Notes: generated by a model from the sequence alone, not told the origin. A DNA stretch of 64,000 bases from Roseinatronobacter bogoriensis DSM 18756 (GCF_004366635.1 NZ_SORN01000002.1:649641-713640); one strand, 5' to 3'. Positions 27,513 to 37,042 are shown, numbered from the stretch's first letter. Numbers and translations are program-made.

Positions 27513-28682
27513 TTAGGAATGCACGCGCCGCGACAAGATATCGCCGATTTCGCCCTGAGGCCGTACCCGTGTGAATGCCAGAAGCATACCAATTGCCATT
27601 CCCGTCGCAAGGAGTGATGACCCGCCATAAGACACGAACGGCAAAGTCATGCCTTTGGACGGAAGCAACCGGACAGCAACGCCCATATTGATCATCGCCT
27701 GAATCGAGAAGACCACCACGATCCCGGTGCCCGCAAGACGAATGAACGTATCACGCTCGCGCATCAGGCGAAACAGCGACCGCATGAGGATCGTGGCGTA
27801 TAACCCGATGATGAACAGCACAAGGATCAGCCCATATTCTTCGGCGGCAACAGCAATAATGAAGTCGGTATGCGCGTCAGGCAGGTTCCATTTCACGCGC
27901 CCCTCGCCCACGCCAGCCCCGAAAAAGCCGCCCTCTGAAATGGCATTTTGCGCAAATCCCATCTGGGTGCGCGGATCGACTTCCCCTGTCAGAAAGCCGT
28001 CGATACGTCGAGCAAAGTGCTCTGAGTTGTGGTAAGCAGTGTATCCCCCCACCAGCACGATGGCAGCAAAGCCCAGCAGCAGGAACATGGGGGCGCCTGC
28101 AACAAAATACATCACCATCCAGCCCGCCGCGATCAGCGCGGCCTGACCGAAATCTGGCTGAATAACCAAAAGGCCAAGAACCAGCATGGTAAAGCCCAGC
28201 GACAATGCCTGTCCGGGTGGGCCATTCGGCTCTCGTCCGGCGGCCATCAGCCATGCGGCAAAAACCGCCAGCATCGGCTTCAGGAACTCTGACGGCTGAA
28301 AAGAGCCGAACCCAAGGCTGAACCACCTTACAGCCCCTTTACCGAAATCCGTCCCAAAGAAGGGCAACAACATCAGCGCCAGCAAAGAAAAGAAGAACCC
28401 GACCACCGCAAAGCGCCGGATCCGTTCGGGCGAACACATTGACAACAGGATCATCGCCAGTATGCCCAGGATGCCGAAAAACACCTGTCGCTGTACGTAG
28501 AAAAACGGCGGCAACCCATTTCGCGTGGCCAATGGCGGCGAGGCAGCAAGCCCCAGCAACAGGCCGACTGCCATCAGAAGAAGCACCGATGTCAGGGTCA
28601 CTTTGTCGATAGTGCGCCACCAGCGCGGGAGCACTGGCTCCACCACGCGCACGGGCGCGGTGCCATATACCATTTCGGTCAT
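27513..28682 (-). CDS. ftsW: Lipid II polymerase FtsW
   Basis: FtsW is the SEDS-family glycosyltransferase of the divisome. The 389-residue protein has about ten membrane helices and the SEDS signatures GFGSFQPSEFLKP and LPFVSYGGSSLLA. In relatives murD usually precedes it. Here the next upstream gene, 280 bp away, is the unrelated pdeM, so ftsW-murG-murC is a detached block. Confidence 0.95.
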   Translation of the reverse strand: MTEMVYGTAPVRVVEPVLPRWWRTIDKVTLTSVLLLMAVGLLLGLAASPPLATRNGLPPFFYVQRQVFFGILGILAMILLSMCSPERIRRFAVVGFFFSLLALMLLPFFGTDFGKGAVRWFSLGFGSFQPSEFLKPMLAVFAAWLMAAGREPNGPPGQALSLGFTMLVLGLLVIQPDFGQAALIAAGWMVMYFVAGAPMFLLLGFAAIVLVGGYTAYHNSEHFARRIDGFLTGEVDPRTQMGFAQNAISEGGFFGAGVGEGRVKWNLPDAHTDFIIAVAAEEYGLILVLFIIGLYATILMRSLFRLMRERDTFIRLAGTGIVVVFSIQAMINMGVAVRLLPSKGMTLPFVSYGGSSLLATGMAIGMLLAFTRVRPQGEIGDILSRRVHS

Positions 28683-28963
28683 ATTACTGCCTCGATCGAA
28701 CTGCCGGGTATTCGTTACTTGCCTGTGATTGCCCGTTTTCCGGGTCTATGCACCGGATCGTAACCTGAAATCGCCACGCATTCCAGCATAAAGACGCAAT
28801 TGCGCCCTGTGGGTGCCGCGCTCGCAGCCCACTTCAGCGTAATCCCGCTGCCGCGCGACCGCATAGCAAAGGCCACCTTTGTCATTGGATCACAAAACTA
28901 TGGGTTCAAAGGATAAAGTACGCAGGAACGACTTTCGTCCGGGCTTGTACCATTGAACGCGAC

Positions 28964-29647
28964 TTACCGCTTGGCAGACCACCGCCCGGCACGCGACGCT
29001 GTCACTCGCGGCAAGGGCAAAGGCACCATATGCATATCGCGGCCGGTGACGACCGCGCGACCCTGCGGCACCAGCGCCGCAAGTGTGGGCGCATCATGGT
29101 CCAGACCGCCGGTATAGACCCCAAAAGCAGGCAGGATCAGATGCATATCCCCGATCAGGAAGGCCGGCAGACGTTGCCCTGCAAGCCGTAGTTTCGGATG
29201 ATAATGCCCCGATATGTCAGGACCATCGTCCGCAATATGGCGCAGATACAGCCCGGCGATTTGGTCCTGCTGTGCCACCCTGCCCGGCAAACCCACTGGG
29301 GCCGGATCGTGGTTGCCGGTGATCCAGAGCGTGTCATAGGACTGGCAGATATCGTCAAGCAACTGCCGCTCTGCACCAAGCTCTCGGATGGCCAGATCAT
29401 CGTCGAAACTGTCGCCCAGACTGATCAGGCTTGCCGCGCCAGTGTCCCGCAACTCTGTGGCCAAGCGCTCCAGCGTTGCGCGGGTTTCAAAAGGTGGCAG
29501 CAATGCACCAACCTGCCGCGCCATGCGTGCAGACTTGCCCAAATGCAGATCTGAAACGATCAGCGTGCCCCTCTCGGGCCAGAACAGCGCGCCGGATGGG
29601 CGCGCGATGAAACTCTGATCATGAAATCGGAAGCTGCATGTGTTCAT
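28964..29647 (-). CDS. pdeM: Ligase-associated DNA damage response endonuclease PdeM
   Basis: A calcineurin-type metallophosphoesterase of the PdeM group, found with an Lhr-like helicase, an MBL exonuclease and an ATP-dependent ligase in bacterial repair sets. Metal motifs in order: DLHLGKS, LGDSFDD, GNHDP and GHYHPK. The 227-residue length fits. Its ATG overlaps the helicase stop by 4 bp. The ligase and the exonuclease of the set are not in this window. Confidence 0.92.
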   Translation of the reverse strand: MNTCSFRFHDQSFIARPSGALFWPERGTLIVSDLHLGKSARMARQVGALLPPFETRATLERLATELRDTGAASLISLGDSFDDDLAIRELGAERQLLDDICQSYDTLWITGNHDPAPVGLPGRVAQQDQIAGLYLRHIADDGPDISGHYHPKLRLAGQRLPAFLIGDMHLILPAFGVYTGGLDHDAPTLAALVPQGRAVVTGRDMHMVPLPLPRVTASRAGRWSAKR

Positions 29648-32085
29648 GCCTGTGTCTTTGCGGCAAACCCCTCCAGCGTCAAGCCTGCCTCGGCCATCAT
29701 GCGCGCGGCCTCATCTTCCAGCAAGCGCGCGGTGCCAGCCCCCTTAATGGGAATGCGGCCCGCTTCCAGCATCAACGGGGCTGCAAAAGGGGTCACATGC
29801 GGCGCCATCGAATGCACAAGCTGCCCGCGCGTGCGCAGCATTTCCTCGATCCGTCCAAAATCCGCCAGCCCGCGCATCGATTCCGCGCGTGTGATCTGCA
29901 ACAGCAGATGGTCGGGATCAAACTTGCGCAAAGTGTCATAGAGGATGTCGCTCGAGAATGTCGCCTGTTTGCCCGATTTCCGCGCCCCTGGCAGATTGCG
30001 CTGGATCAGCCCCGCCACTGTGGCGACAGAGCGGAAATTGCGTTTCATCATGGCGTTTTCGGCAAGCCAGTCCTGTAATCCGGCGCGCAAGCCTTCGGGG
30101 TCTAGCAAGGGTGCGGGGTCGCGCACCGGCTCCAACCCCCAGATCAGGCAGGCATAGTCGGTTGCAACAAATCCAAGCGGGGCCAGCGCGTCACGCTCCA
30201 TCCGGTGGGTCAGCAACAGACCAAGGGTCTGATTGGCATTGCGCCCGGCAAAGGAATACAGCGCAAAATACCACCGCCCCCCCCGCTGGAAGGTTTCGCT
30301 TGTCATGGTGCCGGGTTTCGGCAATTGCGCAACCCGCGCCTGTAGCGCCAGCCAGTCGCGTATATGGTCGGGCAATGCCGCCCAGGCCGCGCGATCCCCG
30401 ATCAAATCCAGCACCCGCGCCGAGAGTTCGGTCGATGTCGCCATTTTCAGACCATTGAACACGGCGATCTTGGGTTCTCTCGTGGGTTGCGGCGTGACCT
30501 CGACGATCATGTCGCGCAAACGGTCATAACGCACAGTCTGGCCCCCGATCAGAAAGGTATCGCCGGGCGAAAGTGCGGCGGCGAAACTTTCCTCAATCTC
30601 GCCCAAGGGTGCCCCCCCACGCGGGCCACGACGCACGCTCAGCAGTTCTGGCGCGACGATGGTGCCAATATTCATGCGAATTGCCTTGGCCGCGCGCGGG
30701 TCACGCAAATGCCAAAGACCATCGCGCAGGACCAGACGTTGCCACCGATCATAGGCGCGAAGCGCATAGCCCCCTGTTGCCACGAAATCCATGCAGGCGT
30801 CGAAATCTGCACGGGTCAGCCCCGCATAAGGGCCAGCGCGGGTGACCTCGGCGTATAAAGCATCCGCATCCAGCGGCGCAGAACATGCCAGCAGCAGGAT
30901 ATGTTGGCACAAAACGTCCCACCCGCCCACAGGCGCGCGCCCATCGCCATCCAACTCCCCCGCCTCGACCGCTTGCAACGCGGCGATACATTCGAGCACT
31001 TCGAACCGGTTGGCCGGGACGATCCGGGCGCGCGATGGTGTGTCAAAGCGGTGATTGGCCCGCCCGATGCGTTGGACGAGTCGCTTGATGTTCTTGGGCG
31101 CACCAATCTGGATAACAAGATCGACATCGCCCCAATCCAGACCCAGATCCAGACTGCCGGTCGCCACCACCGCGCGCAGACTCCCTTCGGCCATCGCGGC
31201 CTCGACCCGGCGGCGCGCATCACGCGACAAGCTGCCATGATGCAACCCAATGGGCAGGTTTTCGTCATTCACCGCCCAGAGTGCCTGAAAAAACAACTCT
31301 GCCTGCGCGCGTGTATTGATGAACACAAGCGTCAGCCGCGCATCGGCTATGGCGCGCATCACATCGCGCGCAGCATAGGCCCCGCCTGCCCCGGACCAAG
31401 GCGGCGCAGCGCTGGTGGGCAGCATGGCGATATCCGGCTGCGGGCCAGCATCCGCCAGAACAATCTCGGCCCCGCCCATGAACTGCGCCAGCGCGGCCGG
31501 GTTTTCGACAGTGGCGGATAACCCTGCCACCTGCATATCTGGCGCCAGACTGCGCAACCGCGACAGGCACAGCATCAACTGATCCCCGCGTTTCGATTCC
31601 GCGAGGGCATGAATCTCGTCAATCACCACGCGTCTGAGCGCGCCAAAGATTTTTGGCGCTTCTGGGTAGGAGAGCATCAGCGCAAGGCTTTCCGGTGTTG
31701 TCAGCAGCACATGTGGCGGGTCCACCCTCTGGCGCGCGCGCTGTGTGGCCGGTGTGTCGCCGGTCCGGTCCTCGATCCGGCACGACAGACCCAGATCAGC
31801 GACAGGACGCGCCAGATTGCGGCCAATATCATGCGTCAGCGCCTTCAGCGGCGACACATAAAGTGTGTGCAACCCCGCGCCAATCTTGTCCCGACATGCC
31901 GCCGCAAGGGTCGGCAAAAACCCTGCCAGCGTCTTGCCCCCGCCGGTTGGTGCGATCAGCAACGCATTTCCCGCCGCCTGCAACATCTGAATCTGGTGGG
32001 CGTGCGGCGTCCAACCTTGCGCGCTGAACCACTGCGTAAGCGGCGCAGGCAGGTCATTTGGGATAATCTGATCAAAAGCAGGCAT
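29644..32085 (-). CDS. Ligase-associated DNA damage response DEXH helicase (Lhr-type)
   Basis: An 813-residue superfamily 2 helicase of the Lhr core type, expected to unwind DNA or RNA:DNA hybrids 3' to 5'. Walker A is in APTGGGKTLAGFLPTLA, the DEAH-like box is DEIHAL, and the C-terminal part carries the Lhr-associated winged-helix and DEAD-associated domains. It is coupled to pdeM. The two methyltransferase genes on the other strand start 130 bp from its ATG. Confidence 0.93.
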   Translation of the reverse strand: MPAFDQIIPNDLPAPLTQWFSAQGWTPHAHQIQMLQAAGNALLIAPTGGGKTLAGFLPTLAAACRDKIGAGLHTLYVSPLKALTHDIGRNLARPVADLGLSCRIEDRTGDTPATQRARQRVDPPHVLLTTPESLALMLSYPEAPKIFGALRRVVIDEIHALAESKRGDQLMLCLSRLRSLAPDMQVAGLSATVENPAALAQFMGGAEIVLADAGPQPDIAMLPTSAAPPWSGAGGAYAARDVMRAIADARLTLVFINTRAQAELFFQALWAVNDENLPIGLHHGSLSRDARRRVEAAMAEGSLRAVVATGSLDLGLDWGDVDLVIQIGAPKNIKRLVQRIGRANHRFDTPSRARIVPANRFEVLECIAALQAVEAGELDGDGRAPVGGWDVLCQHILLLACSAPLDADALYAEVTRAGPYAGLTRADFDACMDFVATGGYALRAYDRWQRLVLRDGLWHLRDPRAAKAIRMNIGTIVAPELLSVRRGPRGGAPLGEIEESFAAALSPGDTFLIGGQTVRYDRLRDMIVEVTPQPTREPKIAVFNGLKMATSTELSARVLDLIGDRAAWAALPDHIRDWLALQARVAQLPKPGTMTSETFQRGGRWYFALYSFAGRNANQTLGLLLTHRMERDALAPLGFVATDYACLIWGLEPVRDPAPLLDPEGLRAGLQDWLAENAMMKRNFRSVATVAGLIQRNLPGARKSGKQATFSSDILYDTLRKFDPDHLLLQITRAESMRGLADFGRIEEMLRTRGQLVHSMAPHVTPFAAPLMLEAGRIPIKGAGTARLLEDEAARMMAEAGLTLEGFAAKTQA

Positions 32086-32217
32086 CTGGAGCGTATCCTA
32101 AGGGCAGTGTTTAGGGTAAGCCGGATCGCGGCGATGACAACCAGTTGGGCTTTTGCTTCTTGGCCCAAGAGTGATAGGCGAAGAAACTCAAATCCGCTTC
32201 AAGGACAGCACCCGCCC

Positions 32218-32877
32218 ATGCCGCCCGATCCGATCGCTTGCCCTGTCTGCCTTGCACCAAGCGCGCGGCCCCTGCTAGAGGTTGATGGCCGGGATTACTG
32301 GGCCTGCCCTGAATGTGAAGCACGGTTTCTGAACCCATCTCACCATCCAACCCGCGATGCGGAACATGCCCAATATATGCTGCATGACAATGATGAGGCG
32401 GACATCGGCTATCGTCGGTTCCTGTCCAGATTGGCAGAGCCATTGCTGGAAAGGTTGCCCCCCGGCGCATCGGGGTTGGATTATGGCTGTGGCCCCGGCC
32501 CGGCACTTGCTGCAATGCTGCGCGAGGCAGGGCGTGGTGTGGCGCTGTATGATCCGCTTTTTCGACCCGAAGCCTCCGTGCTGGCGCAAAGCTATGATTT
32601 TGTAACCTGCACTGAAGTGGCAGAACATTTCCACACCCCTGCGGCGGAATTCAAACGCCTGCGCGCACTGGTCCGCCCCGGCGGATGGCTGGCAATCATG
32701 ACCTGTTTTCAGACGGATGACAGCAGGTTCGCCAACTGGCACTACCGCCACGACATCACACATGTGGTGTTTTATCGCGACACAACCTTCCGTCATCTGG
32801 CCGAAAACTGGGGCTGGCGCTGCGAAGTGCCCGTCAAGGATGTGGTCTTGATGCAGCGCCCCGGGCATGCGCCATGA
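32218..32877 (+). CDS. Class I SAM methyltransferase with N-terminal zinc ribbon
   Basis: A 219-residue methyltransferase. The first 35 residues form a likely zinc ribbon with two CxxC pairs (CPVCLAP and CPECEARF). The SAM-binding motif I is GLDYGCGPGPALAAML, and a carboxylate follows in DFVTCTEVAEHFHTP. Target not recognised. The ATG at 32218 has AAGGA upstream. A long upstream in-frame extension is antisense to the helicase and is rejected. Its stop overlaps the next gene as ATGA, so the two methyltransferases are co-translated. Confidence 0.85.
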   Translation: MPPDPIACPVCLAPSARPLLEVDGRDYWACPECEARFLNPSHHPTRDAEHAQYMLHDNDEADIGYRRFLSRLAEPLLERLPPGASGLDYGCGPGPALAAMLREAGRGVALYDPLFRPEASVLAQSYDFVTCTEVAEHFHTPAAEFKRLRALVRPGGWLAIMTCFQTDDSRFANWHYRHDITHVVFYRDTTFRHLAENWGWRCEVPVKDVVLMQRPGHAP

Positions 32878-33467
32878 CGACATTGCTGCACAAAGACCGG
32901 ATTGCGGCGGTTGAAAGCGTGCTGAATTCCGGCACCGCACGCAGCGTTCTGGATCTGGGCTGCGGTGATGGGGATTTCTTCCTGCGCATGGCGGCGCGCC
33001 CTGACATCACGCGGCTTGTCGGCATTGAGATTGACACTGGTGCCGTGACACGGCTGGAAGCGCGCCTGCGCGCACAGGGCAGCACCGCCGGAGCAGAGGT
33101 CAGAACTGGCTCCGTCCTCTCACCTGACCCGCAACTGGCCGGGTTTGACTGTGCTGTCATGATTGAGGTGATCGAACATCTTGACCCCTCGCACCTGTCG
33201 CAACTGGAACGCGCCCTGTTTCATGTCTTGCGCCCCCGACGTATTATCCTGACAACGCCCAATGCCGAATTCAACCCGCTTCTGGGCGTTCCTACGCACA
33301 GGTTCCGGCACCCCGGCCACCGCTTTGAATGGACTCGCGCGCGGTTTCGGGACTGGGCGCAACGCGTGGCCCTGCGCGGCCGTGCAGGCGTCAGCTTTGC
33401 AGATATTGGCGGCGTTCATCCAGACCTTGGCGGGGCTAGCCAGATGGCGGTTTTCCACACAGGCTAG
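32874..33467 (+). CDS. Hen1-type RNA 3'-terminal 2'-O-methyltransferase domain protein
   Basis: The 197-residue protein matches the catalytic half of bacterial Hen1, which methylates the 3'-terminal ribose of RNA. Motif I is VLDLGCGDGDFFL. The metal-binding signature EVIEH (E-x-x-E-H) is followed by TTPNAEFN and RHPGHRFEWTRARF, the second histidine region of the family. Full bacterial Hen1 proteins are about twice this length, and the N-terminal regulatory half is missing. The usual partner, Pnkp kinase-phosphatase-ligase, is not nearby. The start overlaps the upstream methyltransferase stop. Confidence 0.82.
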   Translation: MTTLLHKDRIAAVESVLNSGTARSVLDLGCGDGDFFLRMAARPDITRLVGIEIDTGAVTRLEARLRAQGSTAGAEVRTGSVLSPDPQLAGFDCAVMIEVIEHLDPSHLSQLERALFHVLRPRRIILTTPNAEFNPLLGVPTHRFRHPGHRFEWTRARFRDWAQRVALRGRAGVSFADIGGVHPDLGGASQMAVFHTG

Positions 33468-33514
33468 GCATGGTTGCTCTTTCCCCTCGGGCCAAAGCAG
33501 CTTATCTGCCGGGC

Positions 33515-33958
33515 ATGACAAACACGCACAAATTCTGGGAGACAACTCCCCTACAGAAAATGACCCCCGATGAATGGGAGGCGCTGTGCGATGGCTGTGG
33601 CCGGTGCTGCCTGAACAAACTGGAAGATATCGACACGGAAGAGCTGATCTTCACGCGTGTGGCCTGTCGTTTGTTCGACGATACGACCTGTCGCTGCGCC
33701 AATTATGCGCAACGCAAGTCGATCGTGCCTGAATGCGTGGTGCTGACCCCGGACAACCTGCATGAGATCGCCTATTGGATGCCTGAAACCTGTGCCTATC
33801 GGCTGCTGTACGAAGGAAAGCGCCTGCCCGACTGGCACCCGCTTGTGACGGGTGACCCCAAATCGACACATAAGGCAGGCGTGTCCATGCAAGGCCGCAC
33901 AGTGTCAGAACATGCAGTTCCGGTCGAAGACTGGGAAGATTACCCGCTGGACGACTGA
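33515..33958 (+). CDS. YcgN/UPF0260 cysteine-cluster protein
   Basis: A 147-residue member of the UPF0260 (YcgN) family. The N-terminal CDGCGRCCLNKLED and further cysteines (CRLFDDTTCRCANY, PECV, ETCAYR) match the conserved cluster, which may bind zinc or an Fe-S cluster. The family's function is not established. The start at 33515 (MTNTHKFWE) matches the family N-terminus; an in-frame start at 33470 adds 15 residues. Confidence 0.85.
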   Translation: MTNTHKFWETTPLQKMTPDEWEALCDGCGRCCLNKLEDIDTEELIFTRVACRLFDDTTCRCANYAQRKSIVPECVVLTPDNLHEIAYWMPETCAYRLLYEGKRLPDWHPLVTGDPKSTHKAGVSMQGRTVSEHAVPVEDWEDYPLDD

Positions 33959-33973
33959 ACTGCACCGACAGTT

Positions 33974-34642
33974 TCAGAAATTGCGCAACTGCAACTCTCG
34001 TGCGACTTCGGCGCGAACCAGTTTGCGAATATTGCGGGTAATCTTTTCGCCCAATTCGCCTTGCAATTCCTGCCGCACGATATGCGCGACCAACTGATAT
34101 AAAACACCCTCGTCAATAACTTCGTCGCCTGTCGGATCAGCGGTTTCTGGCGAAGTGTCACCCTGCCCCGGTAACACGGACCCTGCAAGCACCGCTTCCA
34201 ACCGTGCAAGAGTCGCTTCCAGCGCGCTGTCTTCCAGACTTGCAGGCAAATCTGCCTCGCTGTCTTGCAGTGCAAGCGGCGCGGCCCCTTCCGGCAGGGC
34301 GGGTTGCCCTGCTTCTTCGGCTTCGGCGGCGGCAGGTGGCTTGCTGGCGCTCGCAATGCGCCCCAGAAGTGAAGATGCGTTCGGCGCGCTGGCCGGTTCG
34401 TCGGCGGCAGGTTGCGACAATGCGGCATCTGGTTCAGGCGGGGTGCCTGTGTCTGAGACACAAGTATCAGGCGGGGTTTCCGCTGCGTCTTCATCAACCC
34501 TCAAAGCAGATGTCAGGATCAGCTTGTCAGATAAATCGCCTTGCTGTGCGGAAGTCGGGCTTGGATTGACATCATGAGAGACAATACGCCGAATGGAAGA
34601 CAGGACATCCTCTATCTCACGGCGGGACATGGCTTCGGTCAT
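33974..34642 (-). CDS. PopZ-like / DUF2497 polar organising protein
   Basis: A 222-residue acidic, low-complexity protein with two short conserved ends. The N-terminus has SRREIEDVLSSIRRIVSHD, the DUF2497/PopZ-type motif. The C-terminus VRQELQGELGEKITRNIRKL resembles the PopZ oligomerisation helix block. The middle is Pro/Ala/Glu-rich. PopZ organises the cell pole in other alphaproteobacteria. That role here is inference. The start at 34642 removes 26 residues with no family similarity. Confidence 0.65.
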   Translation of the reverse strand: MTEAMSRREIEDVLSSIRRIVSHDVNPSPTSAQQGDLSDKLILTSALRVDEDAAETPPDTCVSDTGTPPEPDAALSQPAADEPASAPNASSLLGRIASASKPPAAAEAEEAGQPALPEGAAPLALQDSEADLPASLEDSALEATLARLEAVLAGSVLPGQGDTSPETADPTGDEVIDEGVLYQLVAHIVRQELQGELGEKITRNIRKLVRAEVARELQLRNF

Positions 34643-34810
34643 ACTGCTTGCTCTCTTGTCACAATTTTCGACACGACACTCTGTATTTCGCGTGTTTCCT
34701 GTGCGAAATCCGCGCGACACCTACAACATAGTGTAGCGCGGTCTGCTTCACCGCACAATCCAGAACTCCAAGGCGAACGCAATCGCGTCTCACGCCGCCA
34801 CCGACTGACC

Positions 34811-36178
34811 TTATTGGCGACCAATCGACTGCAACACCCGGTCCAGTGCCTCGCCCTGTGGAGAGGACAGGGGCGCATGGCTTACGGCGTTATAGTAGGC
34901 TTCTACATCATAGGTCGGAATCCCAAGCCCAAGATGATCGACAGTCAACAGCCCCATCGCCGCCAACAGGTTATACGTTGCGATCTGCTGGGCAGCCTGC
35001 GCCTGCAAAAGTGTCGTGCGTGCATCCAGAAGATCGGTTTCCGCATTCAGCACATCAAGTGTCGTGCGCGCGCCAAGGCGGGCTTCTTCGCGGGTGCCCT
35101 CAAAAGCACTTTCCGAGGCCCGAACCTGTTGCTGGCTGGCGGCAATGCGGGCGCTGGCGACATCGACATTGGCCCAAGCCACAGCCACATTCTGCAAGAC
35201 CTGCGCAACTGTCTGATGCAATCTGGACCGCGCCGCATCGCGCTGTGCAAGGGCGCGGCGATGCGAAGCACTGACCCTGCCACCCTGATAAATCGGGCGA
35301 CGATAATTGATCCCTGCGCTCGCAGTCGTATCATCGCCCATCGCACCGCCGAATTGGCGACTTATGGACACTGAACCGGTCACCGCACCGCTACGCTCTG
35401 CCAGCACGCTTTCGGCACCGAGCTCTGCTGCAGTCACTTCATTTTGGCGCTGCGCGATAAGCGGGTGCGTGCGCCGCGCGATATCTTGTGCCGTTTGAAG
35501 GTTGCTGGCCGTGCGCGGCAATGCAGGCGGCGGGCGCAACTGCCCCGGATAGGCCCCTGTTACCAGCTTGTAGAATTCACGCGCTGCTGCAAGGTCGCCT
35601 TCGGCGGCCGCCAATTGCGACCGCGCAGCGGCAAGACGGGCTTCTGCCAAGGACACATCGGTGCGGGTGATCTCACCCAGTTCAAACCGCTCGCGCGCAG
35701 CATTCAGTTCTTGCGTAATCACACGCTGGGTGGCCTGGCTCAAGGACACAGCTTCACTTGCGCTGCGCACATCCATGAAGGCAGATACTGCGTCAAGCAA
35801 AACCTCTTGCTCGAAATTCACCAGCGCCTGCCTGAGCGCCAGTACCTGTGCCTTGGCCCCCTCGCGGGCCAGTTTTCCAACGCCGAAATCGATGAGCGTG
35901 ACCTGACCTTCAAGCCCGAAACTCATTGTGGTGGATTCCTGATTGCCAGACGCAATAGTTCTACGCGCGCTGGTTACAAAATCCAGCACGGGCCTGAGCC
36001 GTGCAACCGAAAGTGCAACATCCTCATCGGCTGCACGCAAAACAGCACGGTTCTGCTCCAGCAAATCCGAGCTGCGATATGCTGCGATAAACGTATCAGC
36101 AAGCGACTGCGCCGAGACCGGAGCAGAGGCGATACATAATATGACCGCAAGCGCAGATAGTTTCCTGTTATGTTTCAT
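34811..36178 (-). CDS. tolC: TolC family outer membrane efflux protein
   Basis: An outer-membrane channel for type I secretion or RND efflux. The signal peptide MKHNRKLSALAVILCIASAPVSA is cut after A-x-A. The 455-residue protein shows the two internal OEP repeats (SLAEARLAAARSQLAAAEGD and the later TTLDVLNAETDLLDARTTLL). It follows the isoaspartyl methyltransferase gene by 54 bp on the same strand, a pairing common in Rhodobacterales. Confidence 0.93.
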   Translation of the reverse strand: MKHNRKLSALAVILCIASAPVSAQSLADTFIAAYRSSDLLEQNRAVLRAADEDVALSVARLRPVLDFVTSARRTIASGNQESTTMSFGLEGQVTLIDFGVGKLAREGAKAQVLALRQALVNFEQEVLLDAVSAFMDVRSASEAVSLSQATQRVITQELNAARERFELGEITRTDVSLAEARLAAARSQLAAAEGDLAAAREFYKLVTGAYPGQLRPPPALPRTASNLQTAQDIARRTHPLIAQRQNEVTAAELGAESVLAERSGAVTGSVSISRQFGGAMGDDTTASAGINYRRPIYQGGRVSASHRRALAQRDAARSRLHQTVAQVLQNVAVAWANVDVASARIAASQQQVRASESAFEGTREEARLGARTTLDVLNAETDLLDARTTLLQAQAAQQIATYNLLAAMGLLTVDHLGLGIPTYDVEAYYNAVSHAPLSSPQGEALDRVLQSIGRQ

Positions 36179-36232
36179 TACGTCCGCCTCTTGATGCTGT
36201 TATTTTTTGTCGTCATTCACTTGGAACGCATC

Positions 36233-36886
36233 TTAGAATACAAACTCGTGATCTTTTGAAAATCCCGGCAAGACCGGCGCGGCTGCGTTAAAAATGTCAC
36301 GCCAGATGATGTGATCGCCTTTGCGCAGCCCCAAACGAACAACGCCCAGCGCGCCCTCCATGAAGACAGCTGCCACGCGGCCATTTTCGCACAGCTGACC
36401 AACCAGCTCTTGCGGGAAACGTTCGATCCCGCCTTGCAGGATCATCACGTCATAGGGTGCGTGCTCTGGCGCGCCTTCGACCAGCTTCCCGGTGTGCAGA
36501 ACCACAGTCTCTGCCCCGGTTTGTGCCAGCGCATCTTGTGCCGCATGCGCAAGCGCCTCGTCTTCCTCAACTGCGACAACCGCTTGCGCCATCCGCAAGA
36601 TGACTGCCGAAGAATACCCGGTTCCACAGGCTATATCGAGCACAAGATCATCAGATTTGATCTCCAGAGCGTCAATCATCTTGGCAAGAGTGCGCGGGTC
36701 CAGCAGCACGCGCCCGTTTTCCAGGACGATATTCTCACCGATATAGGCGGCCTCAACCTTTGCTTCCGGGACAAATTTCTCGCGCGGCACTTCCAGCATC
36801 GCGTCAATAATGGGGAACTTCGTAACATCAGAGGGGCGCACTTGCGTGTCCACCATAATTCTGCGGCGAGCGGCGAAATCGGTCAT
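36233..36886 (-). CDS. Protein-L-isoaspartate O-methyltransferase family protein (tolC-linked)
   Basis: A 217-residue PCMT-fold methyltransferase, SAM motif I VLDIACGTGYSSAVIL. The N-terminus AARRRIMVDTQVRPSDV replaces the usual PCMT substrate region, as in the group found upstream of tolC in alphaproteobacteria. A second, more canonical PCMT lies at 47694. This copy may therefore have a different substrate (inference). Confidence 0.85.
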   Translation of the reverse strand: MTDFAARRRIMVDTQVRPSDVTKFPIIDAMLEVPREKFVPEAKVEAAYIGENIVLENGRVLLDPRTLAKMIDALEIKSDDLVLDIACGTGYSSAVILRMAQAVVAVEEDEALAHAAQDALAQTGAETVVLHTGKLVEGAPEHAPYDVMILQGGIERFPQELVGQLCENGRVAAVFMEGALGVVRLGLRKGDHIIWRDIFNAAAPVLPGFSKDHEFVF

Positions 36887-37042
36887 GGACTGAACTCTTG
36901 CGGTTGACGGGACTTATCGCAATCTTTGCCACAGAACCGCTGCGCCCGCAACACGCGAGCGCGGGGTTCATGCACGCATGGGCTTTGGTCTGCTGTGCGG
37001 CTGTGCTACGTCACACCGAATTATGGAAAAGGGAGACAAGGA

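Noticed and set aside
28683..28963. Possible small RNA or tRNA between ftsW and pdeM
   Set aside because: No cloverleaf, terminator or repeat could be built from this stretch; treated as promoter/spacer.
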